DNA from: Massilia atriviolacea
GTDB lineage: Bacteria > Pseudomonadota > Gammaproteobacteria > Burkholderiales > Burkholderiaceae_D
Assembly: GCF_003953935.1 (NCBI RefSeq)
Contig: NZ_RXLQ01000021.1
Span: 30,197 to 94,196 of the forward strand
Length of the DNA: 64,000 bases
Reading direction: 5' to 3'
Shown here: piece by piece, positions 6,771 to 14,797 of the stretch
How positions within the stretch are numbered: position 1 is the first letter of the stretch
Layout: every line of letters starts with the position of its first letter
The notes under the pieces: model-generated
What the model was told of the DNA's origin: nothing
The model's database searches: none
The model's input: only the letters and a program-made list of their open reading frames with translations
Position numbers and translations under genes: made by a program

Positions 6771-9104
6771 ATGACCACATCGACCCCGATGCCGGCACGC
6801 GCGCTTGCGCGCCGGCCTGCCGCCGCACCATCGCGCCGCCTGCTCAACACAACCCTCAACGCCGCCATGCTGGCGATCCTTGGCGCCGGCGCGGCGCAGG
6901 CGCAAGGCCCGCGCGAGCCGCAGCAGTTGTCCGGCATCGTCGTCACGCCGCTGCGCGACAAGGCAGCCGACGCCCTGCAAGGCAGCGTGGCCGTCATCTC
7001 CGCCGAGGAACTGGCGCGCCGCAACGCGGGCGACATGAGCGCCATCGCGCGCTACGAACCGCTGGTGGCGGTGCCGGCCGCTTTCAGCGGCAGCGGCAGC
7101 GTGTGGGATGGCGCCGGCAATACCGGCTTTAACATTCGCGGCGTGGAAGGCAACCGGGTCAGCCTCGACATCGACGGCATCGCCCTGCCCGACGCCGCCC
7201 CCAAGCCGGACGGCACCGCCATGAACACCTTCGGCATCGGCCGCGATTATTTTGACCCCGCCATGTTCCGCGAAGTGCGGATCGGCTCCGGCACCGGCCC
7301 GGCGGCGGCAGGCACGCCGGGGCTGGCCGGCAGCGTCGCCTTTGTCACCAAGTCCCCTTCCGACTACCTGAGCGACGACAAGCGCAGTTACCTGGCGTAT
7401 GCGCTCGGCTACAGCGCCGCCAACAAGAGCCGCTCGCACAGCCTGACCGGCGCCGCCCGCATGGGCACCCTCGATGCGCTGGCCGTGGCCGTGCACCGCA
7501 GCGGCAAGGAGCTTGAGAACAAGGGCAGCGTGGCGGAAAATCCGGACGACTGGGATTCCAACGCGGTGCTGGCCAAGTTCCAGTGGACGCCCGTACAGGG
7601 CCAGCGCATCGGCCTGACCCTGGACGGCTACGAACGCGATAACGCGCGCAGCTACGTCAACAAGACCGGCGGCCTGTATCCGAACGGCGTGCTGCAGGAT
7701 TCGCACACCAAGCGCACCCGGGTCAGCCTGGAGCACCGCATGACGGGCGCCGCCAACGGCATCTTCGACACGCTGGAGAGCCGCCTGTACGTGCAGGACG
7801 CCAGCGTGGACGACCGCACCCGCGCGCGCTACATTACCGGCAACCAGCCCTACCTGCGCAATATCGATACCGGCTACTTCAACAAGAGCGTTGGCGCGGC
7901 GGCCGACGCCACCCTCAAGCTGGGCGACGCGCTCAGCCTGGCCTACGGCGCCTCCTGGGAGCAGACCGAGACGCGCCGCCCATGGCTGGAAGACCGCACC
8001 GTCATCGCCACCGGCGCGCACCAGTTCACCATGAAGAACCGCATGGCCGACATGGACAGCGACAAGGCCGGCGCCTACCTGCGCGGCGAAGCCGGCTTCG
8101 CGCTGGGCGGCTACAAGGCCACGCTCACGCCCGGCCTGCGCTTTGAATACCGCAAGCTCACGCCGAAAAACCTGGCCGCCTACGCGGTCGCCGTGCCCTC
8201 GGCGGCCGCCGAAATCAGGACCGAGAGCGACGCCTACGCCACCCCGAGCCTGAACCTGTCGGTCGCGCTGCGCGACGACCTGTCGGTGTATGCCAGGATC
8301 AATCGCGGCGCGCGCCTGCCGACGGCGGCCGAACGCACCGGCACCTACGACTCCTTCAGCTACACCGGATCGGGCGTCGGCTACGCGGTGCTGGGCAATC
8401 CGAACCTGAAAAAGGAAACCAGCCAGGCCTTCGAAGCGGGCCTGAAAAGCAGCCCGGCCAAGGGCATGCAGCTGAGCGCCTCGGTATTCCGCACCGAATA
8501 CAAGAACTTCATCGACTACGTGGCGCAGGCGCCGGACCCGGTGAACTACCCGACCATCACGCGCGGCCTGTACCGGCCCGAGAACAACGGCAGCGCGCGC
8601 ACCTGGGGCGGCGAAGCCTCGCTGCGCGCGGAACTGGGCACATGGGCGCCGGCGCTGGCCGGCTTGAGCGTCCAGGCGGCGGCCGGCGTCTCGCACGGCA
8701 AGGCGCGCGACAGCAGCACCGGCAAGCAAGGCGAACTGGCTTCCACCTTGCCGCGCAAGGCCAGCGCCACGTTTGCGTATGATGCGCCGAGCGACGCCTA
8801 CGGCGTGTCGCTGAGCGCCGTCGCCACGGCCGGCAAGCAGCCGGCGTCGGACACCATCGGCGACACCAGCGTAAAGCGCTTGCGCATTGCCGGCGCCACC
8901 GTGCTGGACCTGGCCGCCTGGTGGAACATCGGCAAGAACGTCAAACTCAATGTCGGCATCTACAACCTGGGCGACAAGCGCTATTGGGACTATGCGACCT
9001 CGCGCTCGCTGGCTGCCGGCGTCGACGCCGCCACCCTGGCCGACATCGAACGCCAGACGCGCCCCGGCCGCAATGCGGCGGCCATGCTGACGTTCCAGTA
9101 TTAA
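6771..9104 (+). CDS. TonB-dependent receptor, hemoglobin/heme type
   Basis: 777 residues. An extended signal region (to about residue 45, ending AAQAQ), a plug domain (GSVAVISAEELARR, then FNIRGVEGNRVSLDIDGIAL) and a beta-barrel ending in an aromatic residue (MLTFQY) are visible. It resembles the hemoglobin/transferrin/lactoferrin receptor family. The NPNL box is present near residue 543, but the preceding FRAP-like segment reads GARLPTAAE and I see no histidine between the two boxes, where heme receptors usually have one. The Fur box and the downstream HemS/ChuS-like gene, 30 bp away, support heme-iron uptake. Ligand specificity is inferred. Confidence 0.82.
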   Translation: MTTSTPMPARALARRPAAAPSRRLLNTTLNAAMLAILGAGAAQAQGPREPQQLSGIVVTPLRDKAADALQGSVAVISAEELARRNAGDMSAIARYEPLVAVPAAFSGSGSVWDGAGNTGFNIRGVEGNRVSLDIDGIALPDAAPKPDGTAMNTFGIGRDYFDPAMFREVRIGSGTGPAAAGTPGLAGSVAFVTKSPSDYLSDDKRSYLAYALGYSAANKSRSHSLTGAARMGTLDALAVAVHRSGKELENKGSVAENPDDWDSNAVLAKFQWTPVQGQRIGLTLDGYERDNARSYVNKTGGLYPNGVLQDSHTKRTRVSLEHRMTGAANGIFDTLESRLYVQDASVDDRTRARYITGNQPYLRNIDTGYFNKSVGAAADATLKLGDALSLAYGASWEQTETRRPWLEDRTVIATGAHQFTMKNRMADMDSDKAGAYLRGEAGFALGGYKATLTPGLRFEYRKLTPKNLAAYAVAVPSAAAEIRTESDAYATPSLNLSVALRDDLSVYARINRGARLPTAAERTGTYDSFSYTGSGVGYAVLGNPNLKKETSQAFEAGLKSSPAKGMQLSASVFRTEYKNFIDYVAQAPDPVNYPTITRGLYRPENNGSARTWGGEASLRAELGTWAPALAGLSVQAAAGVSHGKARDSSTGKQGELASTLPRKASATFAYDAPSDAYGVSLSAVATAGKQPASDTIGDTSVKRLRIAGATVLDLAAWWNIGKNVKLNVGIYNLGDKRYWDYATSRSLAAGVDAATLADIERQTRPGRNAAAMLTFQY

Positions 9105-9134
9105 CTCATTTTCACACCCACCACGGAGACTTTC

Positions 9135-10283
9135 ATGAAACGCTTACGCACCCTTCCGCTGGCTATTGCCGGCGCCCTGCTCGTGCTGGCCGGCCACGCC
9201 GGCGCGGCCACCCTGGCCGAGCGCTGGAGCGCGCTGCGCGCCGAACAGCCCAAGGTGATGATCCGCGATGCCGCGCGCACGCTCGGCGTCTCCGAAGCCG
9301 ACCTGCTGGCGACAAGCATCGGCAGCACCGTCACGCGCCTGCGCAGCGACGGCAACGACCCGCGCGAAATCATGCGCCGCGCGCTCGACCTGGGCACCGT
9401 GCTGGCGCTGACGCGCAACGAGAACGGCGTGCTCGAACGCACCGGCGTGGCCACCAAGGTCAAGCCGCAGCCGGAGGACGATAAGGAGGTCAAGGACGAA
9501 GAACGCGAAGCGCGCCTGCGCAACATCGCCGGCGGCTACCTCGGTGGCGAGATCGACCTGCGCTTCACGTTCTCGAAATGGAAATACGCCTTCGCGGTAG
9601 CGCAGCCGGGCGCCGACGGCGCGGTCAAGCGCAGCCTGCAATTCTTCGACGAGAACGGCGCCGCGATCCACAAGATCTATCCGAAAGACGCGGCCGGCGT
9701 GGCGGTGTTCGACAAGCTGGTGGCCGACTTCCGCCACCCCGACCAGCAGGCAGCGCTGAAGGTGGCCGCGCGCGCGCCGAAAGCGGCCGAACTGGCCGAC
9801 AGCAAGGTCGACGTGAAGGAATTCCAGCAAGCCTGGAACGAGATGAGCGACGTGCACCAGTTCAACCGCCTGCTGACCGAATTCAAGATCACGCGCGAAC
9901 AGGCGATGCGCCTGGCGCCGGCCGGCATGGTGCAGCGACTCAAGCCGGAAGCGGTGCGCACCCTGCTCGACGAAGCGGCCAGGCAGCAGCTGCCGATCAT
10001 GTCATTCCTCGGCAACGGCGCCGTGATCCAGATCTTCAGCGGCAAGATCGCCAAGACGGCGCCGAGCGCGGGCTGGTACAACGTGCTCGATCCGGCCTTT
10101 AACCTGCACCTGCGCGACAGCGCCTTCAAGAGCGGCTGGGTGGTCCGGCGCGCGGGGGTGACCTCGGTCGAGTTCTACGACAACGAAGGCGAACAGGTGG
10201 TGAGCTTTTTCGGCGTGCGCGAACGCGGCCAACCGCAGCCGAAAAGCTGGGTCGACCTGACCGCCGCGCTGCCGAAGGGCTAA
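9135..10283 (+). CDS. HemS/ChuS/HmuS-like hemin-binding or hemin-degrading protein with a signal peptide
   Basis: 382 residues. Residues about 28 onward match the duplicated HemS/ChuS fold: RDAARTLGVSEADLL, DLGTVLALTRNENGV, RSLQFFDENGAAIHK, then in the second half EMSDVHQF (H241, corresponding to the heme-ligand His of HemS), LPIMSFLGNGAVIQI, WYNVLDPAFNLHLR and GWVVRRAGVTSVEF. The family normally acts in the cytoplasm, but here MKRLRTLPLAIAGALLVLAGHAGAA is a textbook signal peptide. The gene lies 30 bp after the TonB receptor and is probably co-transcribed under the Fur box. A periplasmic heme carrier or an exported heme-degrading enzyme are both possible. Confidence 0.82.
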   Translation: MKRLRTLPLAIAGALLVLAGHAGAATLAERWSALRAEQPKVMIRDAARTLGVSEADLLATSIGSTVTRLRSDGNDPREIMRRALDLGTVLALTRNENGVLERTGVATKVKPQPEDDKEVKDEEREARLRNIAGGYLGGEIDLRFTFSKWKYAFAVAQPGADGAVKRSLQFFDENGAAIHKIYPKDAAGVAVFDKLVADFRHPDQQAALKVAARAPKAAELADSKVDVKEFQQAWNEMSDVHQFNRLLTEFKITREQAMRLAPAGMVQRLKPEAVRTLLDEAARQQLPIMSFLGNGAVIQIFSGKIAKTAPSAGWYNVLDPAFNLHLRDSAFKSGWVVRRAGVTSVEFYDNEGEQVVSFFGVRERGQPQPKSWVDLTAALPKG

Positions 10284-10290
10284 GCGAGAC

Positions 10291-11940
10291 CTACTTCGCT
10301 TCCTTGGCGTCCTTCTTCTTCGCGGGCGTAAACAGCAGGTCCGCGAAGTCGTAGCTGAAATCGGTCTCGGACGACACCGGCGCCATTTTCATGCGCTCGA
10401 TGCTGCCGTCCGGGTTCAGCGAAAACGTCACGTAGGCGTCGGCATTGAAGTTCCTTTCCTTCCAGCGCACGATGAAGGTATCGTGCTGGAAGTGCTCCAG
10501 CTCTCCGGTCAGGTCGGGCGTGCGGGTAAAACTCATCACGCGCTTTGCGCCGGCCGGCTTGATGGTCACCGCGCCGTACCAGGCGTCGTTGTACTCGCCG
10601 TCGTAGGCTGCCAGCGGCAGCGACGGACGCGAGGCGGCGGCCCGGGTGGCGCTGGCCGACTTCTGCCTGGCCAGGTCCTTGTTGCGGGTCTCGGTCTCCA
10701 CATCGCTGATTAACTTGATCCAGTCGCTCGGCTCGCGGTTGAGCGAATCACCGAGATAATGATCGAGCAGGCGATACTGCAGCGACGTGAGCGAACCGCC
10801 GCTTTCGGCATTGGTCAGGATCGCGATGCCCAGCTTCGCTTCCGGCACCATCACCACGCGCGAATAGAATCCCTGCAGCGCGCCGCCGTGCAAGGCCAGC
10901 TTGCGGCCCTTGTAGTCGCGCAGCTGGAAGCCGAGGCCATAGGCGAAGAAATTCGGCCTGGTCGCCTCCAGGGTCGGTTTCGGCTCGCTGATTTTCATCG
11001 GCGTTTGCGCGGTCCACATCTCGCGGCCCTGCGCCTCGCTGAACAGGCGCGCCGGATTGCCCTGCGCATCCTTGGGCGCGGCGGCGATGGCCCCGCCATC
11101 GAGCAGCACCGTCATCCAGCGCGCGATATCCTCGGCGTTGGTATTGATGCCGACCGCGCCGACCGCGTTCGGCACCGGCAGCGCGCGCACGGCCGCGATC
11201 TTGCCGTTGATTTTGCTGTGCGGGGCCGACACGTTGGGATTGCCCGCATTCTCGGCCAGGCTGGTGGTGGTCGCATTCATCCCCAGCGGCTTGAGGATAC
11301 GCTCGCGCATCGCATCGCCCCATGGCTTGCCGGCCTTTTGCGCGATGATCTTGCCGGCCACGATATACAGCAGGTTATCGTAGGCGTAGCTGTTGCGAAA
11401 ACTCGTCGCGGGCCGCACGTAGCGCAGCTGCTCGATGATTTCGTCGGTGGTAAACGTCGTGGTCGGCCACCACAGCAGGTCGCCGGCGCCCAGTCCCAGG
11501 CCGCTGCGGTGCACCAGCAGGTCGCGCACCGTCATCTCGCGCGTCACGTACGCGTCGTACATCTGGAAGTCGGGCAGGTGCTTGACCACCTTGTCGTCCC
11601 ATTCCAGCTTGCCCTCGTCGACCAGCATCGCCAGGCCGGCGGCGGTGAAGGCCTTGGAATTGGACGCCACCTCGAAGATGGTCTTGCCGTCGACCGGCGC
11701 CGGCTCGCCCAGCTTGCGCACGCCGAAGCCGCGCGCGGCGACCACCTTGCCGTCCTTGACGATGGCAATGGCGATGCCGGGGACATCGAAGGTCTTCATC
11801 GCGCGGGCGACATCGGCATCGAGGTCGTACGCGCGCGCCGGGGCGCTGGCCGCGGCCGGAGCGGCAGGCGCCTGGGCCACGGCCGCAAAACTACTGAACG
11901 CGAGCAGGATCGCTGCCGCGAGACGGTTCATAGGGTGCAC
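10291..11940 (-). CDS. exported serine hydrolase, beta-lactamase (class C/CubicO) family with DUF3471-like tail
   Basis: 549 residues with a signal peptide (MNRLAAAILLAFSSFAAVAQA). SxxK nucleophile motif S93-N-S-K96, Y187-D-N189 as the second motif, and HGG near residue 353 in place of KTG are all present, as in penicillin-binding-protein-like esterases and D-aminopeptidases. The C-terminal ~100 residues (PLAAYDGEYNDAWYG...) look like DUF3471. I chose the GTG at 11940 because GAGG sits nine bases before it; an ATG three codons later is the alternative. It is 13 bp downstream of the M1 aminopeptidase gene on the same strand, so the two likely form an operon for peptide degradation. Natural substrate unknown. 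Confidence 0.85.
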   Translation of the reverse strand: MHPMNRLAAAILLAFSSFAAVAQAPAAPAAASAPARAYDLDADVARAMKTFDVPGIAIAIVKDGKVVAARGFGVRKLGEPAPVDGKTIFEVASNSKAFTAAGLAMLVDEGKLEWDDKVVKHLPDFQMYDAYVTREMTVRDLLVHRSGLGLGAGDLLWWPTTTFTTDEIIEQLRYVRPATSFRNSYAYDNLLYIVAGKIIAQKAGKPWGDAMRERILKPLGMNATTTSLAENAGNPNVSAPHSKINGKIAAVRALPVPNAVGAVGINTNAEDIARWMTVLLDGGAIAAAPKDAQGNPARLFSEAQGREMWTAQTPMKISEPKPTLEATRPNFFAYGLGFQLRDYKGRKLALHGGALQGFYSRVVMVPEAKLGIAILTNAESGGSLTSLQYRLLDHYLGDSLNREPSDWIKLISDVETETRNKDLARQKSASATRAAASRPSLPLAAYDGEYNDAWYGAVTIKPAGAKRVMSFTRTPDLTGELEHFQHDTFIVRWKERNFNADAYVTFSLNPDGSIERMKMAPVSSETDFSYDFADLLFTPAKKKDAKEAK

Positions 11941-11953
11941 GGTGTCGGTCCTC

Positions 11954-13819
11954 TTATTTGCCTGCCATTTTCTTGTCGACGCTGGTCTGCGTGGCCGGGT
12001 GGTAGCGCTCGCGCGCTTTTTTGTAGACCGACTCCGCGAACACCTTGTCGGCCGGCTTGGCGCGCAGGGCGGCGTACAGCGGCACCACGAACTTCTGGCG
12101 GCCCACGCTCATGAGGAAGGCTTCGAGCGGCGCGCGCACGTCGGTGTAACCGGCATTGATCGACGCGCGGAAGAAGCGGAAGGCCACTTCGTTGTTCGCG
12201 CTCTTCGCGAGGTGGAAGGTCTGGTCGAGTTCCTTGAGCTGGGCGGCAGTGGCCTTGTTATCGATATCGTTCAGGAACTTCATCCACTCGGTGGAATTCC
12301 ATTTTTTGGTATCGAGCCTGGCGGTCGGCGTGGCGCCCGACAGCCAGCTGGCGCGGGTCGCATCGAGCGCGCTCAAACGGGTCGACACCGCGCGCCTGGC
12401 GCTGGCCGGAATGCCGGCGCCGTGCAGCCACTCTTCCAGTTCGGCCTCGCTTAACAGCTTGGGATTTTTCGCCAGCAGGTTCTTGCGCAGGTAATCCACG
12501 AACTGCTCGGTGGTCACGCTCTGGAACGCGTGCTGGTCGAACCAGCCGCGCAGGAAGGGATCGAACACCGCGCGGCCGGCGCGCTGCTCCAGGGTGCGCA
12601 GGAACCAGGCGCCCTTCGGATAGGCCAGTCCTTCATCGGTGTAGTTGGCCGACGAGGTGTCCGGATCCTTGGTCAGCAAGGCCTGCTTGGCCGCCGGAAT
12701 GGTGGCCAGCGAGGCGATGGCTTCTTCCTGTTCCAGCTGCAGGTTCATGTCCGCCACTTCCGCGCCGTACAAGGATTCCAGGATGCGGGTGGTGACGTAG
12801 GTGGTGAAGCCCTCGTTGAGCCACCAGTGCTTCCACGAGGCGTTGGTGACCAGGTTGCCCGACCAGCTGTGCGCCAGCTCGTGCGCGATCAGGTCGACCA
12901 GGCTGCGGTCGCCCGCGATCATGGTCGGCGTGAGGAAGGTCAGGCGCGGGTTTTCCATGCCGCCGATCGGGAACGATGGCGGCAGCACCAGCATGTCGTA
13001 ACGCCCCCAGCGATAGGGGCCGTACAGCGATTCGGCGGCGGCCACCATCTTTTCGGTATCGATGAATTCGTAGGCGGCCGCGCCGATGCGTTTCGGTTCG
13101 GCGTACACGCCGGTGCGCGAGCCGAGGGCGCGCACGTCGATCTCGCCGATGCCGATGGCCAGCAGGTAGGATGGAATCGGCTGCGGCATCTTGAAGTCCC
13201 AGCCGCCCTTGCCGGTGGCATTGACATCGTTATTGGCGCTCATGACCACGCGCAGGTCCTTGGGCGCCTCGATGTGGGCGCTGTAGGTGAAGCGCACGGC
13301 CGGGGTATCCTGCAGCGGCACCCAGGAGCGCGCATCGATCGTCTGCGACTGGCTGAACATGAAAGGACGCTTGCCCGACATGGTCTGCACCGGCGCGAGC
13401 CACTGCAGCGCGGTGGCGCTCGGCGAGGTGCGGTAATAGATGCGCACCTTTTCCGGCTGCGCGGGCAGCGCGGCCAGGTCGATGTGCATGGCCTGGCCTT
13501 TTTCGGGATCGAGCTTGTCGATCGTGTGGCGCACGGCGACCCACTTGCCATCGGCGTCCAGCGCCTGCACCTTGGAGACGGTCAGCGCGCGCGTGTCGAG
13601 GTCGAGGGTGCGCGCCGATTTATCGATCCAGTTCAGGGTCAGTTCGGCGTGGCCGGACAGCGTCTTCTTCGCGAAATCGGCCTTCAGGTCCATGTGCAGG
13701 GCGCTGGTTTTCACCTGGTCGTAGCGCGCATAGCTGAGGGGGTCGAGGGCGTACGCGTGGGCGCTCAATTGGCAGAATACGGCGCAGGCGGTGGCGCGCA
13801 GGAGGGTCGATGTCTTCAT
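11954..13819 (-). CDS. M1-family zinc aminopeptidase, leukotriene A4 hydrolase-like
   Basis: 621 residues with a signal peptide (MKTSTLLRATACAVFCQLSAHAYA). The exopeptidase motif GGMEN is at 286-290, the zinc motif HELAH at 313-317 and the third ligand E336 in NEGFTT. The C-terminal helical region matches the LTA4-hydrolase C domain, so this belongs to the LTA4H/ColAP branch rather than PepN. A longer frame upstream is rejected because it lacks a signal peptide and the ATG here begins one. It removes N-terminal residues from peptides, probably in the periplasm, and is followed 13 bp later by the serine hydrolase. Confidence 0.9.
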   Translation of the reverse strand: MKTSTLLRATACAVFCQLSAHAYALDPLSYARYDQVKTSALHMDLKADFAKKTLSGHAELTLNWIDKSARTLDLDTRALTVSKVQALDADGKWVAVRHTIDKLDPEKGQAMHIDLAALPAQPEKVRIYYRTSPSATALQWLAPVQTMSGKRPFMFSQSQTIDARSWVPLQDTPAVRFTYSAHIEAPKDLRVVMSANNDVNATGKGGWDFKMPQPIPSYLLAIGIGEIDVRALGSRTGVYAEPKRIGAAAYEFIDTEKMVAAAESLYGPYRWGRYDMLVLPPSFPIGGMENPRLTFLTPTMIAGDRSLVDLIAHELAHSWSGNLVTNASWKHWWLNEGFTTYVTTRILESLYGAEVADMNLQLEQEEAIASLATIPAAKQALLTKDPDTSSANYTDEGLAYPKGAWFLRTLEQRAGRAVFDPFLRGWFDQHAFQSVTTEQFVDYLRKNLLAKNPKLLSEAELEEWLHGAGIPASARRAVSTRLSALDATRASWLSGATPTARLDTKKWNSTEWMKFLNDIDNKATAAQLKELDQTFHLAKSANNEVAFRFFRASINAGYTDVRAPLEAFLMSVGRQKFVVPLYAALRAKPADKVFAESVYKKARERYHPATQTSVDKKMAGK

Positions 13820-13976
13820 GGTCTTTCCGGGTCGGTGGCATGTGGATTGGCGCAGGCAGAATATCACTTCCGCAGGCCGGACGAAAGCGCGCGGGTTCGT
13901 ATTGACGGCGGCGTGAGGCGCGCAGCGGGCCACGCGTCTCTGTTATGATCCGCGCCTTCCCCTCGGATTGCACTGT

Positions 13977-14555
13977 ATGGACGCCTTTCTTGTATCAACG
14001 GGCATCGTCGCCCTTGCCGAAATCGGCGACAAGACGCAGCTGCTGGCCTTCCTGCTGGCGGCCAAATTCCGGCGGCCGGTGCCGATCGTGCTGGGGATCC
14101 TGGCGGCGACGCTCGCCAACCATGCGTTTGCGGCGGCGGTGGGGGCGTGGATCAGCGCCCTGCTCGGGCCGGACGTGATGCGCTGGGTGCTGGGCGTGTC
14201 GTTCCTGGGGATGGCCGCGTGGACGCTGGTGCCCGACAAGATCGACGATGACGAGCAGGCTGGGATAGGCCGCTACGGCGTGTTCCTGACGACGCTGATC
14301 GCCTTCTTCCTGGCCGAGATGGGCGACAAGACCCAGATCGCCACGGTGGCCCTGGCCGCGCGTTACGAATCGATGCTGGCGGTGGTGGCCGGCACCACCT
14401 TCGGGATGATGCTGGCCAACGTGCCGGCGGTGTATTTCGGCGAACGGATCGCCAACAAAGTACCGTTAAAGCTGGTGCACGGCATCGCCGCCGCCATTTT
14501 CGCCGCGCTCGGCATCGCCACCCTGCTCGGCGCCGGCGCCCGCTTCGGCTTTTGA
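13977..14555 (+). CDS. TMEM165/GDT1-family (UPF0016) cation transporter
   Basis: 192 residues, almost entirely membrane helices. The two hallmark motifs EIGDKTQ (near residue 17) and EMGDKTQ (near 119) that define the GDT1/UPF0016 family are intact. Bacterial members such as MneA/MntX export manganese; eukaryotic members move Mn2+/Ca2+ and H+. Start is the ATG of MDAFLVSTG. It diverges from the M1 aminopeptidase gene. I looked for a yybP-ykoY manganese riboswitch in the leader and did not see room for one. Manganese as the substrate is inferred from the family. Confidence 0.85.
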   Translation: MDAFLVSTGIVALAEIGDKTQLLAFLLAAKFRRPVPIVLGILAATLANHAFAAAVGAWISALLGPDVMRWVLGVSFLGMAAWTLVPDKIDDDEQAGIGRYGVFLTTLIAFFLAEMGDKTQIATVALAARYESMLAVVAGTTFGMMLANVPAVYFGERIANKVPLKLVHGIAAAIFAALGIATLLGAGARFGF

Positions 14556-14588
14556 ATTCCTAACAAATTCCGCCCCCGATTCCTACAA

Positions 14589-14775
14589 CCGGGGTCAGAG
14601 CTTTGACTCGAAACATTGCAAACCCAACGACGCATCCGATTTCACATTCTGCCCAATCCGCAAATTTTGCCGAGTTCGGTGCACGAACTACGCAACGGGC
14701 AGTAGTTTGTTGTACTAGCGCGCTTTGTCGTCGGTGATGCAACAAAAAAGTTGCAAATTAAAGCTCTGACCCCGG
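14589..14775. repeat. 187-bp element with 16-bp inverted ends (REP/MITE-like)
   Basis: CCGGGGTCAGAGCTTT at 14589-14604 is the exact reverse complement of AAAGCTCTGACCCCGG at 14760-14775. The interior is noticeably more AT-rich than the surrounding genes and carries no convincing ORF. The element sits in the 242-bp gap between the GDT1 gene and the PHP-domain gene. Ends of this type flank RAYT-associated repeats or small non-autonomous elements in many proteobacteria; that link is from memory. Confidence 0.65.
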
Positions 14776-14797
14776 TGTAGGGGGGTGTTGGTTTTGA

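Noticed and set aside
4779..8729. 1316-codon open frame on the minus strand across the protease and TonB receptor
   Set aside because: Antisense to two well-supported genes; composition is of the shadow type and no domain is seen.
13820..13976. yybP-ykoY manganese riboswitch before the GDT1-family gene
   Set aside because: The leader is too short and I could not find the conserved paired elements.
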